This document shows positions 10,601-20,717 of a stretch of 21,885 bases of DNA, piece after piece. This DNA is from Parasitella parasitica (taxonomy: Eukaryota > Mucoromycota > Mucoromycetes > Mucorales > Mucoraceae): the NCBI GenBank assembly GCA_025201805.1, contig MU619359.1, positions 2,091-23,975 of the forward strand, read 5' to 3'. Below the pieces are notes generated by a model. It was given only the letters and a program-made list of their open reading frames with translations, made no database searches and was not told the origin of the DNA. The stretch's first letter is position 1, and every line of letters begins with the position of its first letter. The position numbers and the translations under genes were made by a program.

Positions 10601-12825
10601 CTTATTTAATCAGCAATGAGTCCTTTGAATGGGAGATTGTCGGCAAGGATGTCAGTGTCACTGCTCTTGGCTTTACCTTTACAGGCGTATCACTTGACAA
10701 GTTTGTCACCTTGAAGGGCTCCAATGGGTTCAAGAACGCCGTTACTGTGCAAAATTTTTACCTGCCTGCTAATGACCCTGCTGGTGGCATTACTCTTACT
10801 GCTGATACTATCATCCATAATCCCAGTCAAGTTGGCTTCAATCTTGGCGGTGCTGCATTTGAGACGTACTTTGACGGTGTTGATCTCGGCCCGCTTGCTT
10901 CTGATGGCGCTGCCTTCTTTGCTCCTCTTACTGATTCCAGCATGAAGATGAAGGGCCGTTTAGTTTCCCAGGAAGGGTCTCAGCAAGGTATTATGGCAAT
11001 CACCACTGTATTTGGTCATTATCTTGCTGGTCTGTCGTCCAACCTTACTATCAAAGGTGTCTCTGGTTCTGGTAGCAGTGGCACTGTTAGCTGGCTCACC
11101 ACTGCATTCAAGACAATCAACATCGAAAACGTTGTGTTGCCAGGTCCTGAAGCTATACCTGAACTCATTCCATCCATTGAAATGAAGGACTTGACGTTAG
11201 ATTTCACCAAAGACCAATGGGCTCCTCCTACTAGCTCTTCCAGAGTAGAAGCTCAGCTTAAGAATCCTTTTGGATTCCCTCTTACTGTCAACCAACTTGA
11301 CATGGCTGTCCAGGCTACTTATGGCGGAGGCACCGTCGCTACTCTTGACATTCCCACATCGTCTGCTTCAACCTCCTCCTCAGGCCTGATTACTACTGGT
11401 TTCAACGGCATTCCATTCAAAGTTGCTAATCAAGAGCTTTTCACTGGTTTCAACAGTCTTTTGACATTGACACCAAGCGTTACCTTTGGGCTGAAGGGAT
11501 CTTCCAATGCCATTGCAAGCACTGCTATTGGCACCCTCAAGCTTCCCGGCGTTCCCTTTGACGTGGGCACTACTTTGGCCGGTAAATATACATCATGCTA
11601 CGCATCATATATAGCTTTTCTCTGAAATTATCTTTTTTTATTTACAGGTTTCAATAGCTTTGGAAATATTGCAGTGATCAAGTCGCTCAAAGTGTCTGGC
11701 GCAACGGCACAATACATTCTTGTCGACCTCGTCGTTACATTGACAAATCCATCCAACATTACTATTACGGTTGGTGATCTCAACTTTGATGTCTACATGA
11801 ACGAATACAATGCTGTTGTTGGTAAAGCTTACATGCTTGACACGACTATTAGGCCTGGAGCCCAAGATTACAACTGTGCCATGCATTTGGCTGAAGGTGC
11901 TACAAGTGCTGAGGCTGTTGGCAAGATGCTCTACTATTACTTGACTGGGGCTACTGTACCTTTGACTATCCAAGGTACTACTTCATCTACTGCAATTGCA
12001 CCTCTCAAGGACGGCATGTCACAACTCAAACTTGGTACTTCTATCAATGGTGTCACTCAAGGTCTAATTCAAAAGCTCGACATTTCTGTTGATATTAATG
12101 TGCTCGGAGGTAACGGCGGATATGGTGAGGTCAAGATCACATTATTTAATCCTTTGGACACCAAATTTGCACTGAAACACATCACAGCTTCCTGTACCAG
12201 TTATTTGACTTGTAATTATGCTGGCCCTTTGCAATATACTACCCTAGAAATTGGCACTGTAGACTATGAGTTCGATGCTCCTTTCGAAATTGGTCCTGGT
12301 GATTCTATAGAGACTGGCTCGATACCAGTGAAGATCAATATTGCAGCTCTCGATGGTATCATGGCAGACATAGCCTCATTGAGAGCAGTCTACAATGTTA
12401 CTCAAAAAGCAAGCGTTATCGTTGGAGATCATTTCCAAACCGACCAAATGGTCTATGCTCAACAGAACGTTCCTTACACAATTGCAATGCCCCCCTTCCC
12501 TGATACTTCAGATCCTGTCTGGCCGTTGATTTGTGAATCGTATCCAGCTACAGCTCTTTCAGCAAACATTACCGATGTTATTTCAAACATTACTACCACG
12601 GCTAACACTACTACTACTACTAGTACTACTGCTGTCTCTACATCAAGCTCATTACAAATTTCTTTTACGACTATAGCAACAGAAACAACGACGGTTGCGA
12701 CTATTACTAGCACTTCTGCTACCACCACTGATGAAGCTGAGCCCACTACAACTGAGGCTGCAACTACTACTGATACCGTGGTTCAAACTACAACAGACGC
12801 ACCTGTAGCACCCACCGACGCCTAA
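7649..12825 (+). CDS. Large single-pass membrane protein with ten LEA-2/DUF3712-like repeats (Tag1-like)
   Basis: Four exons: 7649-8313, 8372-8412 (41 nt), 8471-11581, 11648-12825, giving 1664 residues; all introns are GT-AG and keep frame. Residues 1-60 are polar and end in a basic cluster (KQKFYKKKRY). One strongly hydrophobic segment follows (about 61-84, seven Val in a row). The rest is predicted lumenal or extracellular, beta-rich, with many N-x-S/T sites. LEA-2-type turns (Asn/Ser-Pro followed by a hydrophobic strand) recur at about 151, 270, 414, 562 and 690 and again at 897, 1019, 1167, 1306 and 1440, so the protein is a two-fold duplication of a five-domain unit. The tail (about 1586-1664) is Thr-rich, with Glu, Ala and Pro. 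By architecture it resembles yeast Tag1, a vacuolar LEA-2/DUF3712 protein linked to ending autophagy, but is far longer. A cell-surface glycoprotein role is the main alternative. Confidence 0.85.
8413..8470 (+). other. Intron with a C8 run
   Basis: The second intron of the LEA-2 repeat gene contains eight consecutive C (8446-8453) just before the CTAAC branch-like site. It follows the 41-nt second exon, the shortest internal exon in this gene. Confidence 0.7.
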
Positions 12826-13608
12826 GCTGGTTCTTTTATTTTATGTGTGGAAATCTTGTCATCTCTTAATATTTCTTTTAAACATACTCCACAAATGCCT
12901 TTCATTAATCAGCTACTACCATATTCATCCTGTCTTGAATCATTCGCGCACACACTATACAATATCCCAAACAATCTATCTTATGGCTACTAAATATCAA
13001 TATATTATATTTCTATCTCATTTGAATTATCATGTACATGTACTACTTTCCTTCTTGTGATAATTGCCAATAATTATATTCTTATTATTATAAAACTCTG
13101 TACTTTTATCAACCAATAAAATATACGTGTCAAACATTATATATTCCAGAGGCTTGAATAGCTTTGTAGTCTTCACGATTCATTACGCATATGCGATATG
13201 TTTAAGGTATATATATCATGTTCTTATCATATTCAATAACCATCAATATTTCAGAATGGATCGAATGGAAAAGATCTGCCGGGCTTCAATTCACTGTCTA
13301 AACACAATTAACCAATATACATACTCACAAATTTCCAACTTGGGAGCAAGACATCAACCTCATAGATAATTTGGGTATGTTTTGATACAAAACACGGTCT
13401 TGAACCTATTTTCATGTACCTTTTATTTTTGAAATTCCCATAATACATCTCGTTCAATCTAGGCCATTACTTTTTCCTCTTCTAAAAAGTTTACAATAAT
13501 TCGCAATATCTACAGTAATAGCTTTGTAAAACACCAAGTGATTGGGGCACCATTCCCAGCCAGAACTTACCTCTTTTGCATTGCTCTACTAGCAAAGTTT
13601 TCATGCAG
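12826..13608. other. AT-rich intergenic DNA downstream of the LEA-2 repeat gene
   Basis: The first 300 bases probably contain the 3' UTR, with AATAAA-like elements near 13115. The short ORFs here have random-looking composition and no recognisable motif. Nothing else can be supported. Confidence 0.6.
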
Positions 13609-13839
13609 CTCTGATAAATATTTGACTGTTGCTCTGTTTGGACCCCAAACCTCAGATTTCGATTTTCGATTTTCAGCTTTGGGTCGATCTTCAGGGTCAT
13701 TTTTAGGTATGGATTTGAGGTCCACACTAAGATACAGGCTGATACTAGTATAATAATTGTACCCCACCATGTCTTTCGATTCTCGATATCTATCTCTGCT
13801 GTCGAGATATTGCCAAACTAGATTTTGCAGATTTTCCAA
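13567..13839 (-). pseudogene. 90-codon open frame on the minus strand of R1a, probable coding relic
   Basis: The frame covers most of R1a and reads WQYLDSRDRYRESKDM, then SEVWGPNRATVKYLSELHEN. The related copy R1b preserves WQYLDNQDRYWDSK and TSI in the same phase before a stop. The frame ends beside a consensus 5' splice site (GAG followed by GTAAGT, on the minus strand at about 13571), suggesting a former exon. No start context, upstream exon or family is recognised. Confidence 0.3.
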
Positions 13840-13867
13840 ATTTTACAGCATATGTTCCTATATCAAG
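13609..13867. repeat. Diverged direct repeat R1, copy a
   Basis: About 259 bases matching 15072-15331 along their whole length. Shared blocks include GTTTGGACCCCA, GGTATGGATTTG, TACTAGTA, GTCGAGATA, and TGCCAAA followed by AGATTTTGC. The copies differ by many substitutions and small indels, so this is an old duplication. Confidence 0.8.
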
Positions 13868-14510
13868 TATCATATTTTGCAATTAAACCCTGTTTAGATT
13901 CCTAAGTAAAGTAATAAAGCACGTTTTGGTACACCTACTAGTATTATATATGTTGTAGCAAGGCTCGAATTCGACAAGCATGAGCCAATTTAATGATTTT
14001 ACATTAAACTTTGTCTCCCTGTTTCTCAACAAACTACTATAACAACTTGATCTGAGTACTTACTAAAATATCGTTAAAATTTGGTTTTCTGTTTGTTGTA
14101 TTAGTGTGAGATAGATATGTCGAAAAAAATATTTTTTCATATGTTTTTAGCAGAGGCTTGATTTATTTTCATAACTTTCAGAGCAATAACTGACATATAA
14201 AGATACATGATATAGCAATACAAAAATAGAGCTACAAAATAGCTGCCGAAAGGTTTTTGTTTGCTCAAAAAATACCGAAAAAAGGAATCAATTTTTACCC
14301 TTTTGAATGGCTTCATTTTGGCCCTCTAAGTATAGGACCGGAAAATTGTATATTCATTTTAGTCGAGACAAGATTTTGATTTTTGACAGAAATAATAAAG
14401 CCACAGTTATAAACAAGATATTGATGTGTAGGTATTGACATGCTGGTTTATTTGGTTAACTTTATAGAGCTGAATATGCTCAAAATATGCTTGATTTTAC
14501 TCAAAAACTA

Positions 14511-14530
14511 TCAAAAAGGGCGCTTTTTGA
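14511..14530. repeat. Perfect 8-bp hairpin
   Basis: TCAAAAAG, a four-base GGCG spacer, then CTTTTTGA. It is a perfect stem in otherwise unstructured AT-rich DNA inside the tandem duplication, between R1a and R2a. There is no transcript context to call it a terminator or RNA element. Confidence 0.5.
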
Positions 14531-14704
14531 ATATTTGAGAATTGGTAATAAGAAAAAGTGTTTCTATATCCCTGTAATCTATATGGTTAGATGCAGAATT
14601 TATTAAATGTCATAAAACACTTAGAAAGAATATTCGATATACTTATTATTTTTTTGAGATATATAGCAATGAACTATGCGAAAAAAGCTCGAAACTTGTT
14701 TGGG

Positions 14705-14987
14705 TCAAATGGAAACACAGTGCTGAGATTCAATCTACAGCCTCTTTTTTTTGCTGCAAATGAGTGCAACACCTATTTTCAATTGAAGAGCAAGGCATGA
14801 TTCTAATAGGTAACTTGTGTATGTCTCAATATGTATCGATAGTCGGGATACTGCATAATAATAAGAACTCAAAAACCATTTATGTAAACCTTCATTTTTG
14901 GATAAAGAGGTACATACCACTAATTCAAAGATATAGCCCTTTCTCACGCTTAAACACATAATTTGCAATTACTACTATCTTTACAAA
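14705..14987. repeat. Diverged direct repeat R2, copy a
   Basis: Matches 16372-16612 in scattered blocks: TCAAATGGAA, GCTGAGATT followed by AATCTAC, GAAGAGCAAG, ATAGGTAACTTG, and TTGCAATTACT near the end. The middle part has diverged or been replaced. Confidence 0.7.
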
Positions 14988-15071
14988 TCATTAAGCGATG
15001 AAGATACAACTTTCAGCCAAAATATTTTCCATTTGATCTCGTCTATAACAACATATCAAATTCTCAAATAT

Positions 15072-15331
15072 CTCTGACTATTATTTAGATTTTGCTCCGT
15101 TTGGACCCCACACCTCCTATTCAATTTTCAGTTTTCAAATTTGGGGTAATCTTCAGAATCATTTTGAGGTATGGATTTGGGGTGCAAGAAAAGTATGCAT
15201 CCTAATACTAGTACAACAACTGTATCTCATCACGCTTTTCGAATCCCAATATCTATCTTGATTGTCGAGATACTGCCAAAACAAGATTTTGCTGATTTTA
15301 TAGCAGCTTATGTAGATAATGATTGATCAAG
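15072..15331. repeat. Diverged direct repeat R1, copy b
   Basis: Second copy of R1, offset by 1463 bases from R1a and starting about 85 bases after R2a ends. The order R1a-R2a-R1b-R2b indicates a tandem duplication of a unit of about 1.5 kb. The coding-like frame of R1a is interrupted here by stops. Confidence 0.8.
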
Positions 15332-16371
15332 ATTTAGTTTTTTAGTATAAACAATAGAGATGTCTTGTCTTATGGCTATGAAAGTTTCCAGTTGTTTATT
15401 CGGAGCTTTATTCATCAGAAAGTCTTTATCACGTTAAAATAACACATTTGCACAACATTTTGCTGTGCGTTTTATACTTGGAGAACGGAGAGGACCTTCC
15501 ATATTTATAAAGAACCTATTTCAAATTATACGGAAAAGATATTCACTTAAAAAAAATTATATACTGTATAAGTACAACGGTTGCTTTGTCAAACTCAAAT
15601 TCAGCAACAACTCGGGCTATGTCAATGGGGACAGAAAGCGTTTGGTACGTAGTTTACCCGACCTAAAAAAAGTATTTTTGTGATTACAGACATATTTTGT
15701 TGTTTTTGCTCTACTCGATCAATGAAGTGAACAAATATTCGTTCAACGTGTAAATACACTGCTAAAAATCTAGAGCTTACTCCATGTTATCCATTAGCTG
15801 TAGAAGTATGTCATCCATAATTTTTTTTTCATACTGTACATTAAATTATGAAGAATCGGACATTTTGGCCTAAAAATCAAAAATTTCGGTTTTTCTGCTT
15901 GATTAATCAGACTGAGAAATTATTCAACTGAAACGGTTGTGAAATAATCAGGTAAAGATCTCGTTAATTACATGAAAAAAATGATGGTTTATATACTAGT
16001 GAATATAAGTGGACTGATGGGAGGATAAGGTACAAGTATGAGACATGGTGTGATTTAGAGAATGGAACGATAGATTGTATATGAACATGTCATGTTGAGT
16101 TATAAATGAGGAACATGATCCATTGAGATATGTTCCTGAATTGTGTTCAGGATTGAGTTTACTTGAGTTTGACTTCCGGTTGGGAAATTGACACGTCAGT
16201 CCTGATGCTCAGGTCTGAGTGTTCCTTCAGGAATAACCTTCTTGATTTGAAACAGAGTCTTTATTCTCCAGTCTAGACAGGCGTACTACATTACATAATT
16301 GGACATTCTTCAATCCTCATTTGAAGCATTGCCATGATCTCCTGCCTATAATTAAGGCAGATCAAATGGAA
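15332..16371. other. AT-rich spacer inside the second tandem unit
   Basis: No gene is supported. CATTTTGGCC at 15861 has a counterpart at 14314, an offset (1547) between those of R1 (1463) and R2 (1667), suggesting that the spacer also derives from the duplication. The 72-codon frame at 15465-15683 has no recognisable feature. A cluster of inverted repeats (16084-16233) is listed separately. Confidence 0.5.
16084..16233. repeat. Cluster of short perfect inverted repeats
   Basis: Within 150 bases: AACATG-T-CATGTT (16084-16096), AGGAACAT and ATGTTCCT separated by 13 bases (16109-16137), TCCTGAA-TTGTG-TTCAGGA (16134-16152), CCTGA-TGC-TCAGG (from 16201), and TTCCT-TC-AGGAA (about 16222-16233). 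The second and third compete for the same TTCCT, so two alternative folds are possible. Confidence 0.55.
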
Positions 16372-16612
16372 TGGAAACAAATAGCTGAGATTGAATCTAC
16401 TGCCTATACTGCCAGTGTGTGCCTGTTATGAAATGAAGAGCAAGATATGAAGCCCATAGGTAACTTGAAACCATTTGATATAAGACAATAGCCAAGAAGC
16501 TGTGAAATATGATGGCTAAAGCTATTTTGATGTAGCTTTATGATTTGGCTAGAGGAAATGTCATTTATCTATCATTAAATGCGTGATCTGCAATCACTAT
16601 TAAGAAATCTAT
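16372..16612. repeat. Diverged direct repeat R2, copy b
   Basis: Second copy of R2, offset by about 1667 bases from R2a. It keeps ATCAAATGGAA, GAGATTGAATCTACTGCC, GAAGAGCAAGA, CCATAGGTAACTTG, and GCAATCACTATTA near its end. Confidence 0.7.
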
Positions 16613-16658
16613 AAAAATACTATATTGAATTGAGTATACAGCTTATAATTAACTTTAT

Positions 16659-16800
16659 TACATGCCTTTGCTACCTTGCATCTATTTAGAATGAGGAGCG
16701 AGACGTGAACCAAATAGGTAAATTGGTGATTTGCTGATACTCCTCGACAGTTCATTATGCGCTCTCAAAATTAAACAGGCAATGATTGCATTCACTCTTA
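16659..16800. repeat. Diverged repeat R2, shortened copy c
   Basis: A third, partial copy directly after R2b. It keeps GAGGAGCGAGA, CAAATAGGTAAATTGG and a closing TTAAACAGG with GCATTCACTCTTA. It lacks the 5' block of copies a and b. Confidence 0.5.
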
Positions 16801-16959
16801 ATTTGGAATAGATGAAGAAGCTGAAATAATTGATCGTCAACATAATCATATCGGATTACATTTCTCGAGTGTATTAGATTGCTTAGCAATAACGCTACTG
16901 CATTTACAGTTGCCCATTCAGTCATGCACCACACTGAAATCGCATATCAACGTGACGCG

Positions 16960-17089
16960 ACAATATATAAATATATATATTTTTTTTTTGATTGAAACGA
17001 GGATGCTCCACACATCTTGACATTGCTTTTTCTATTATTTTTACTTGTACAACTCGTATATCAGCAGTTTTCGAAACAATAATTAAAAA
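16960..17089 (+). promoter_or_regulatory. Probable NUP159 promoter
   Basis: A long TATA-like run (ATATATAAATATATATATT, about 16962-16980) followed by a T tract lies about 110 bases upstream of the ATG at 17090. The bases before the start codon are A-rich (AATTAAAAAATG), a common fungal start context. Confidence 0.45.
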
Positions 17090-20000
17090 ATGAGCGATTC
17101 TTTTGAAATAGATGAAATGATCGACCCTGTAGATATCGAGGTAACATCAACACACATAGGAAAATGAAGCTTTTTTTGACATCTAAACCATCTTTGCAGT
17201 TTTTCAAGTTTTCAGGACTTGTTCCCGATGTCAAAGTGTCGATACAAGAAGAGTCGTTTGATATTTCAAAGTATCCAGCATCAGTGTCTTTATTAGCTTG
17301 TTCCAATAAGTCTGGCCAATTTGTTGCAGCTACAACCAAAGGTCATTTTATTTTCACTGCCTCAACATTGGCACATTACTCACGCCATCTTAATTAGGTT
17401 TTATCTTTGGATCGACAAAGACACTTCGTACAATTATTCTCAGTGCTAAAAAAGGCGAGACACAACCGTTGTCTGGCGAAGCCGCATCAGTGGCTCTTAC
17501 AAAAGCTATAAGACAAGTCAGATTTTCGGCAGACGAGAAACACATCTTGGTTGCCCTCGAGGGTGGTAGCGTATCTGTGTACAACACTGACGACATCCAG
17601 AACCAGGTACTTTCAGGAAATATTTTGGTTGAAATTTTTCTAACTATCCAAAAGAAAGGCAATGTCAAACCCATCAATAGCTTCGAATTGGGCCACGAAA
17701 TTACAGATTTAAGACCCAATCCCAACGCTCATGGTAACATGGCAGCAGTTTTATACACGAACCAGCAATGCGCCTTGATTGATTTCACAACTGGAACGAC
17801 GGAACGCATCTTCTCCATTGACAATATCACAGCTATCTGTTGGTCATTTAAAGGAAAGCAAATTGTGTGTGGTAAGAATGATGGTGGGCTGGAGCTATTT
17901 GATGTCAATGGCGCAGTAAAGGACAGTTTGAGTATCCCAGAGGCTATGAGTGCTGGTCATGGAACTGAAACAGAAAATAGATATGGTAATGTCCACATTG
18001 TAGATCTTGACAACATTCGCTTTTATTGATATCTGGCTATAGTTTGTGATGTGTTGTGGATAGACAATCACATCTTTCTTGCAATGTTCGCCCGTAAACG
18101 AAATACCGATGACGACGACTATATCAATGATGGTTACATTATCAACAGAAAGCCTGCCACAGGCAGTGGACCGGTTTACACTCACCTTGCTGAGATCACA
18201 CCCATTTTCACTACAGAAGGACGTGGCAACCGCTTTTACATGGAAATCATTCGTGGCCTTGGAAAGGAAATCAAGCATCTCGTCATTATTGCAAATGCAG
18301 CTACAAACGAACTCTCGGTAGTTGGACACAATGAAAACGATGAATGGGCGACATGGCAGCTGCCTGAAAATGGCTTGGCCAATTTACATTTATCTGAAAA
18401 GACATTGACGGATACTTACCCTGTTGGCTTGGCTTTAGATATCACTGCTGATGAAAAACTACCTCCTTTTGACTCTAGCGAAAAGGATGTTCCTGTAGAA
18501 CCAATGCCTGTTTTCTATTATCTCAACGACGAGGGTGACATTGCTGCTTATCATTGTTACAATATTGAATTAGCACGAAGAGGTGGGTCTTTCAAAGATG
18601 AAAACGCTACCACTACTACCACTGCCGCCGCACCAACTGCTAATACAGTTGTGTCGCCTCCGCCTTCTGGTTTATCTGCATTTGGTGCTGCTACTGCTGC
18701 TGCTACCGGAGGCAGCTCATTTACAGATATATTATCTGGTAAAAGTATATCTTCTGCCGTACCCTTGCCTGGTTCTACCAGCGGATTTGGGAGCTTTGGA
18801 AGCTTTGGATCTACGGCTGCCGTCCCATCCTTTTCTAGCTTGGGATCTGCGCCAAATATTTCTGGAGGATTTGGCAGCACTGCTATCATCCCTACCGCAA
18901 CACTTTCATTTGGTGCTTCTACCGGCTTTGGCTCTGCTACTAATAGCAATAGCTCTTCACTGTTTGGCTCGACCACTAGCTTTGGTGCCACCCCTTCTGC
19001 TAACCAAAGTAGTACAGCAACACATCGGTCAAAGGAAATTGCCTCTGAGAAACCTATTACCACAAGCATCCCATCAGAACCCAGTGTACCATCGCTTAAT
19101 TTGGGCTCTTTAAGCACAAATAGTGACAAAAAGCCAGAGACCTCTAATGCGGAAATCAAGCCAACTGCTTTTGGATTCACAAGTGCATTAGGATCAGGAA
19201 GCTTTGGTTCACCTGCAACGAATACTGTTCCAGGAGCAAAATTTCCAGTAGCTGCCACAATACCTACTATATCAGCTACATCACCTTCTGCTAATGCGAG
19301 CCTTCCAGGCTCTACATCTTTATTTGGCTCAGTATCTACAATGAAAGCCCCCACTACTACTATCACACCCACCACTACCGCTGCAAACACATTCGGAGCA
19401 ACATCTTCACTTAAAGCAGGCGGCTTTGGATTATTATCTAAAAACACTGTTCCTGGTGCTAAATCACCAGCGACGACAACCGCATTTGGCTCATTTTCGT
19501 CATTCGGAACACCTGCTCCAGTAAAGACTACTACTGCGACTACACCTACACCTAATACTGCTGCCACTGCATCTGTTGCCACAACAACTACCTCAGCGTC
19601 AACGTCTGAAGAGCAAATATCAGCCACAAAGCCTATAAAACCTGTTGTGTCATTGGCACCCACAGTTTCTCCAGTTTCTACAAAGGATAAAGCCGCTGAA
19701 TCAACTGGAGAGAAATTGAAGCCAACAGCAGAAGACGGAATGGCCAAGGAATACGAAGAACTCTACATCATTGTCACAGATGAAATTGATCAGGTAAAAG
19801 TTTATTGCATCCTCCATTAACTCATCATTCACGTAGCTCTTTACTAGTTGAAAGCATTTCACAATAAGCTTATGCTCACCATGAAAGCTAATACAATGCT
19901 ACTTGAAGTCAAGTGTACAAAAGATCTGAAAGACAAAGACATCTCCTGGAATCTGAACGAAACCGCCACGCTTGGGAATATTGCGGACGAGCTTGTTTCT

Positions 20001-20717
20001 GATATCAAGAGTGACGAAGCTTATGTCCAGCAAACCAAAGAGCAAGTGAATGCCTTGGCACAAAGCTGCAAAAAATGTTAGTATTTGTTGATTTGTATGC
20101 GCCAGCTTTACTTATTCATGCAAAACGTAGCTATGGACAAAAAAGAAGACATCAACTATCTGTTGAGCAAGAATATTGACTCAAAAGTGGTCGACATTTT
20201 GGACAACAGAGAGCTTGATGCAGAAACAAAAAAGTCTTTACTCGAGCTATCCAATAGATCAGAAGCATGCGAAAATGTCATTGAAGATTTAGAATTCAAA
20301 TTGCAAGAGAACAAAAAAATAAACAAGATCAGAGATGCTCACAATGTCGGGTAAGCACCCACTCCAATGCACGTAGCGTAAACCTAACGCTCCTTTCGTA
20401 GCTCACTTTCTATGTACACACTTCACCGTGCCATCCGCGATATTGAAAGAGAAATCATGCATAAGGAAAGTGGTCTGACAGAACTCGGGCAGAAGATTGC
20501 GTCCATCAAATTGAACAATAGCAGGATCAAAGCTAGACGAGAAGCGTCTGGTATTACCTGGGATGATTTATCTGACTCTGAGCAAGAGGACGATGAGCGC
20601 AGATTGGCACCCGCAGTAATTGAACAAACAACTAGATATCTTCGTAGATACCAGTTTTTGGACACTGTTTCTAATGAAATTAGTAAATCAGGACCCATTT
20701 ATACGTCAATTGAATAA
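17090..20717 (+). CDS. NUP159: Nucleoporin Nup159/Nup214-type, cytoplasmic face of the nuclear pore
   Basis: Eight exons: 17090-17140, 17200-17341, 17398-17606, 17655-17985, 18043-19793, 19848-20076, 20131-20350, 20402-20717, giving 1082 residues; every join keeps frame. The family anchors the DEAD-box helicase Dbp5 and takes part in mRNA export on the cytoplasmic side of the pore. Three regions are visible. A beta-propeller-like N-terminus spans about residues 18-425, with blocks such as ICWSFKGKQIVCGKNDGGLE and VLWIDNHIFLAMF (created by an exon join). An FG region spans about 457-731, with roughly 16 FG dipeptides in Ser/Thr/Ala-rich linkers, including GFGSFGSFGS, and NTVPGAK occurring twice. 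A C-terminal coiled coil (about 812-1082) would join the Nup82-type complex. Intron 2 uses a weak donor (GTCATT), and intron 3 (17607-17654, 48 nt) has no stop and could be retained, giving 1098 residues. Both splice calls rest on protein continuity. Confidence 0.88.

Noticed and set aside
12845-13369. Small plus-strand ORFs of 71 and 80 codons after the LEA-2 repeat gene
   Set aside because: Low-complexity AT-rich composition with many Ile, Tyr, His and Leu, no motif, and position in the likely 3' UTR or spacer.
15465-15683. 72-codon plus-strand ORF in the tandem repeat region
   Set aside because: Lys/Asn-rich composition expected from AT-rich DNA, and no recognisable family. No counterpart was found in the other tandem unit.
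18079-19113. Leu-rich plus-strand frames in another register (18079-18321 and 18583-19113)
   Set aside because: They overlap exon 5 of NUP159, whose own frame carries propeller and FG sequence. The Leu richness comes from frame-shifted Ser/Thr/Gly codons.
18557-19747. 396-codon open frame on the minus strand
   Set aside because: It is antisense to the FG-repeat exon of NUP159. Its Val/Pro/Ala-rich composition is the mirror of Thr/Ser/Gly/Ala codons, so it is a shadow frame.
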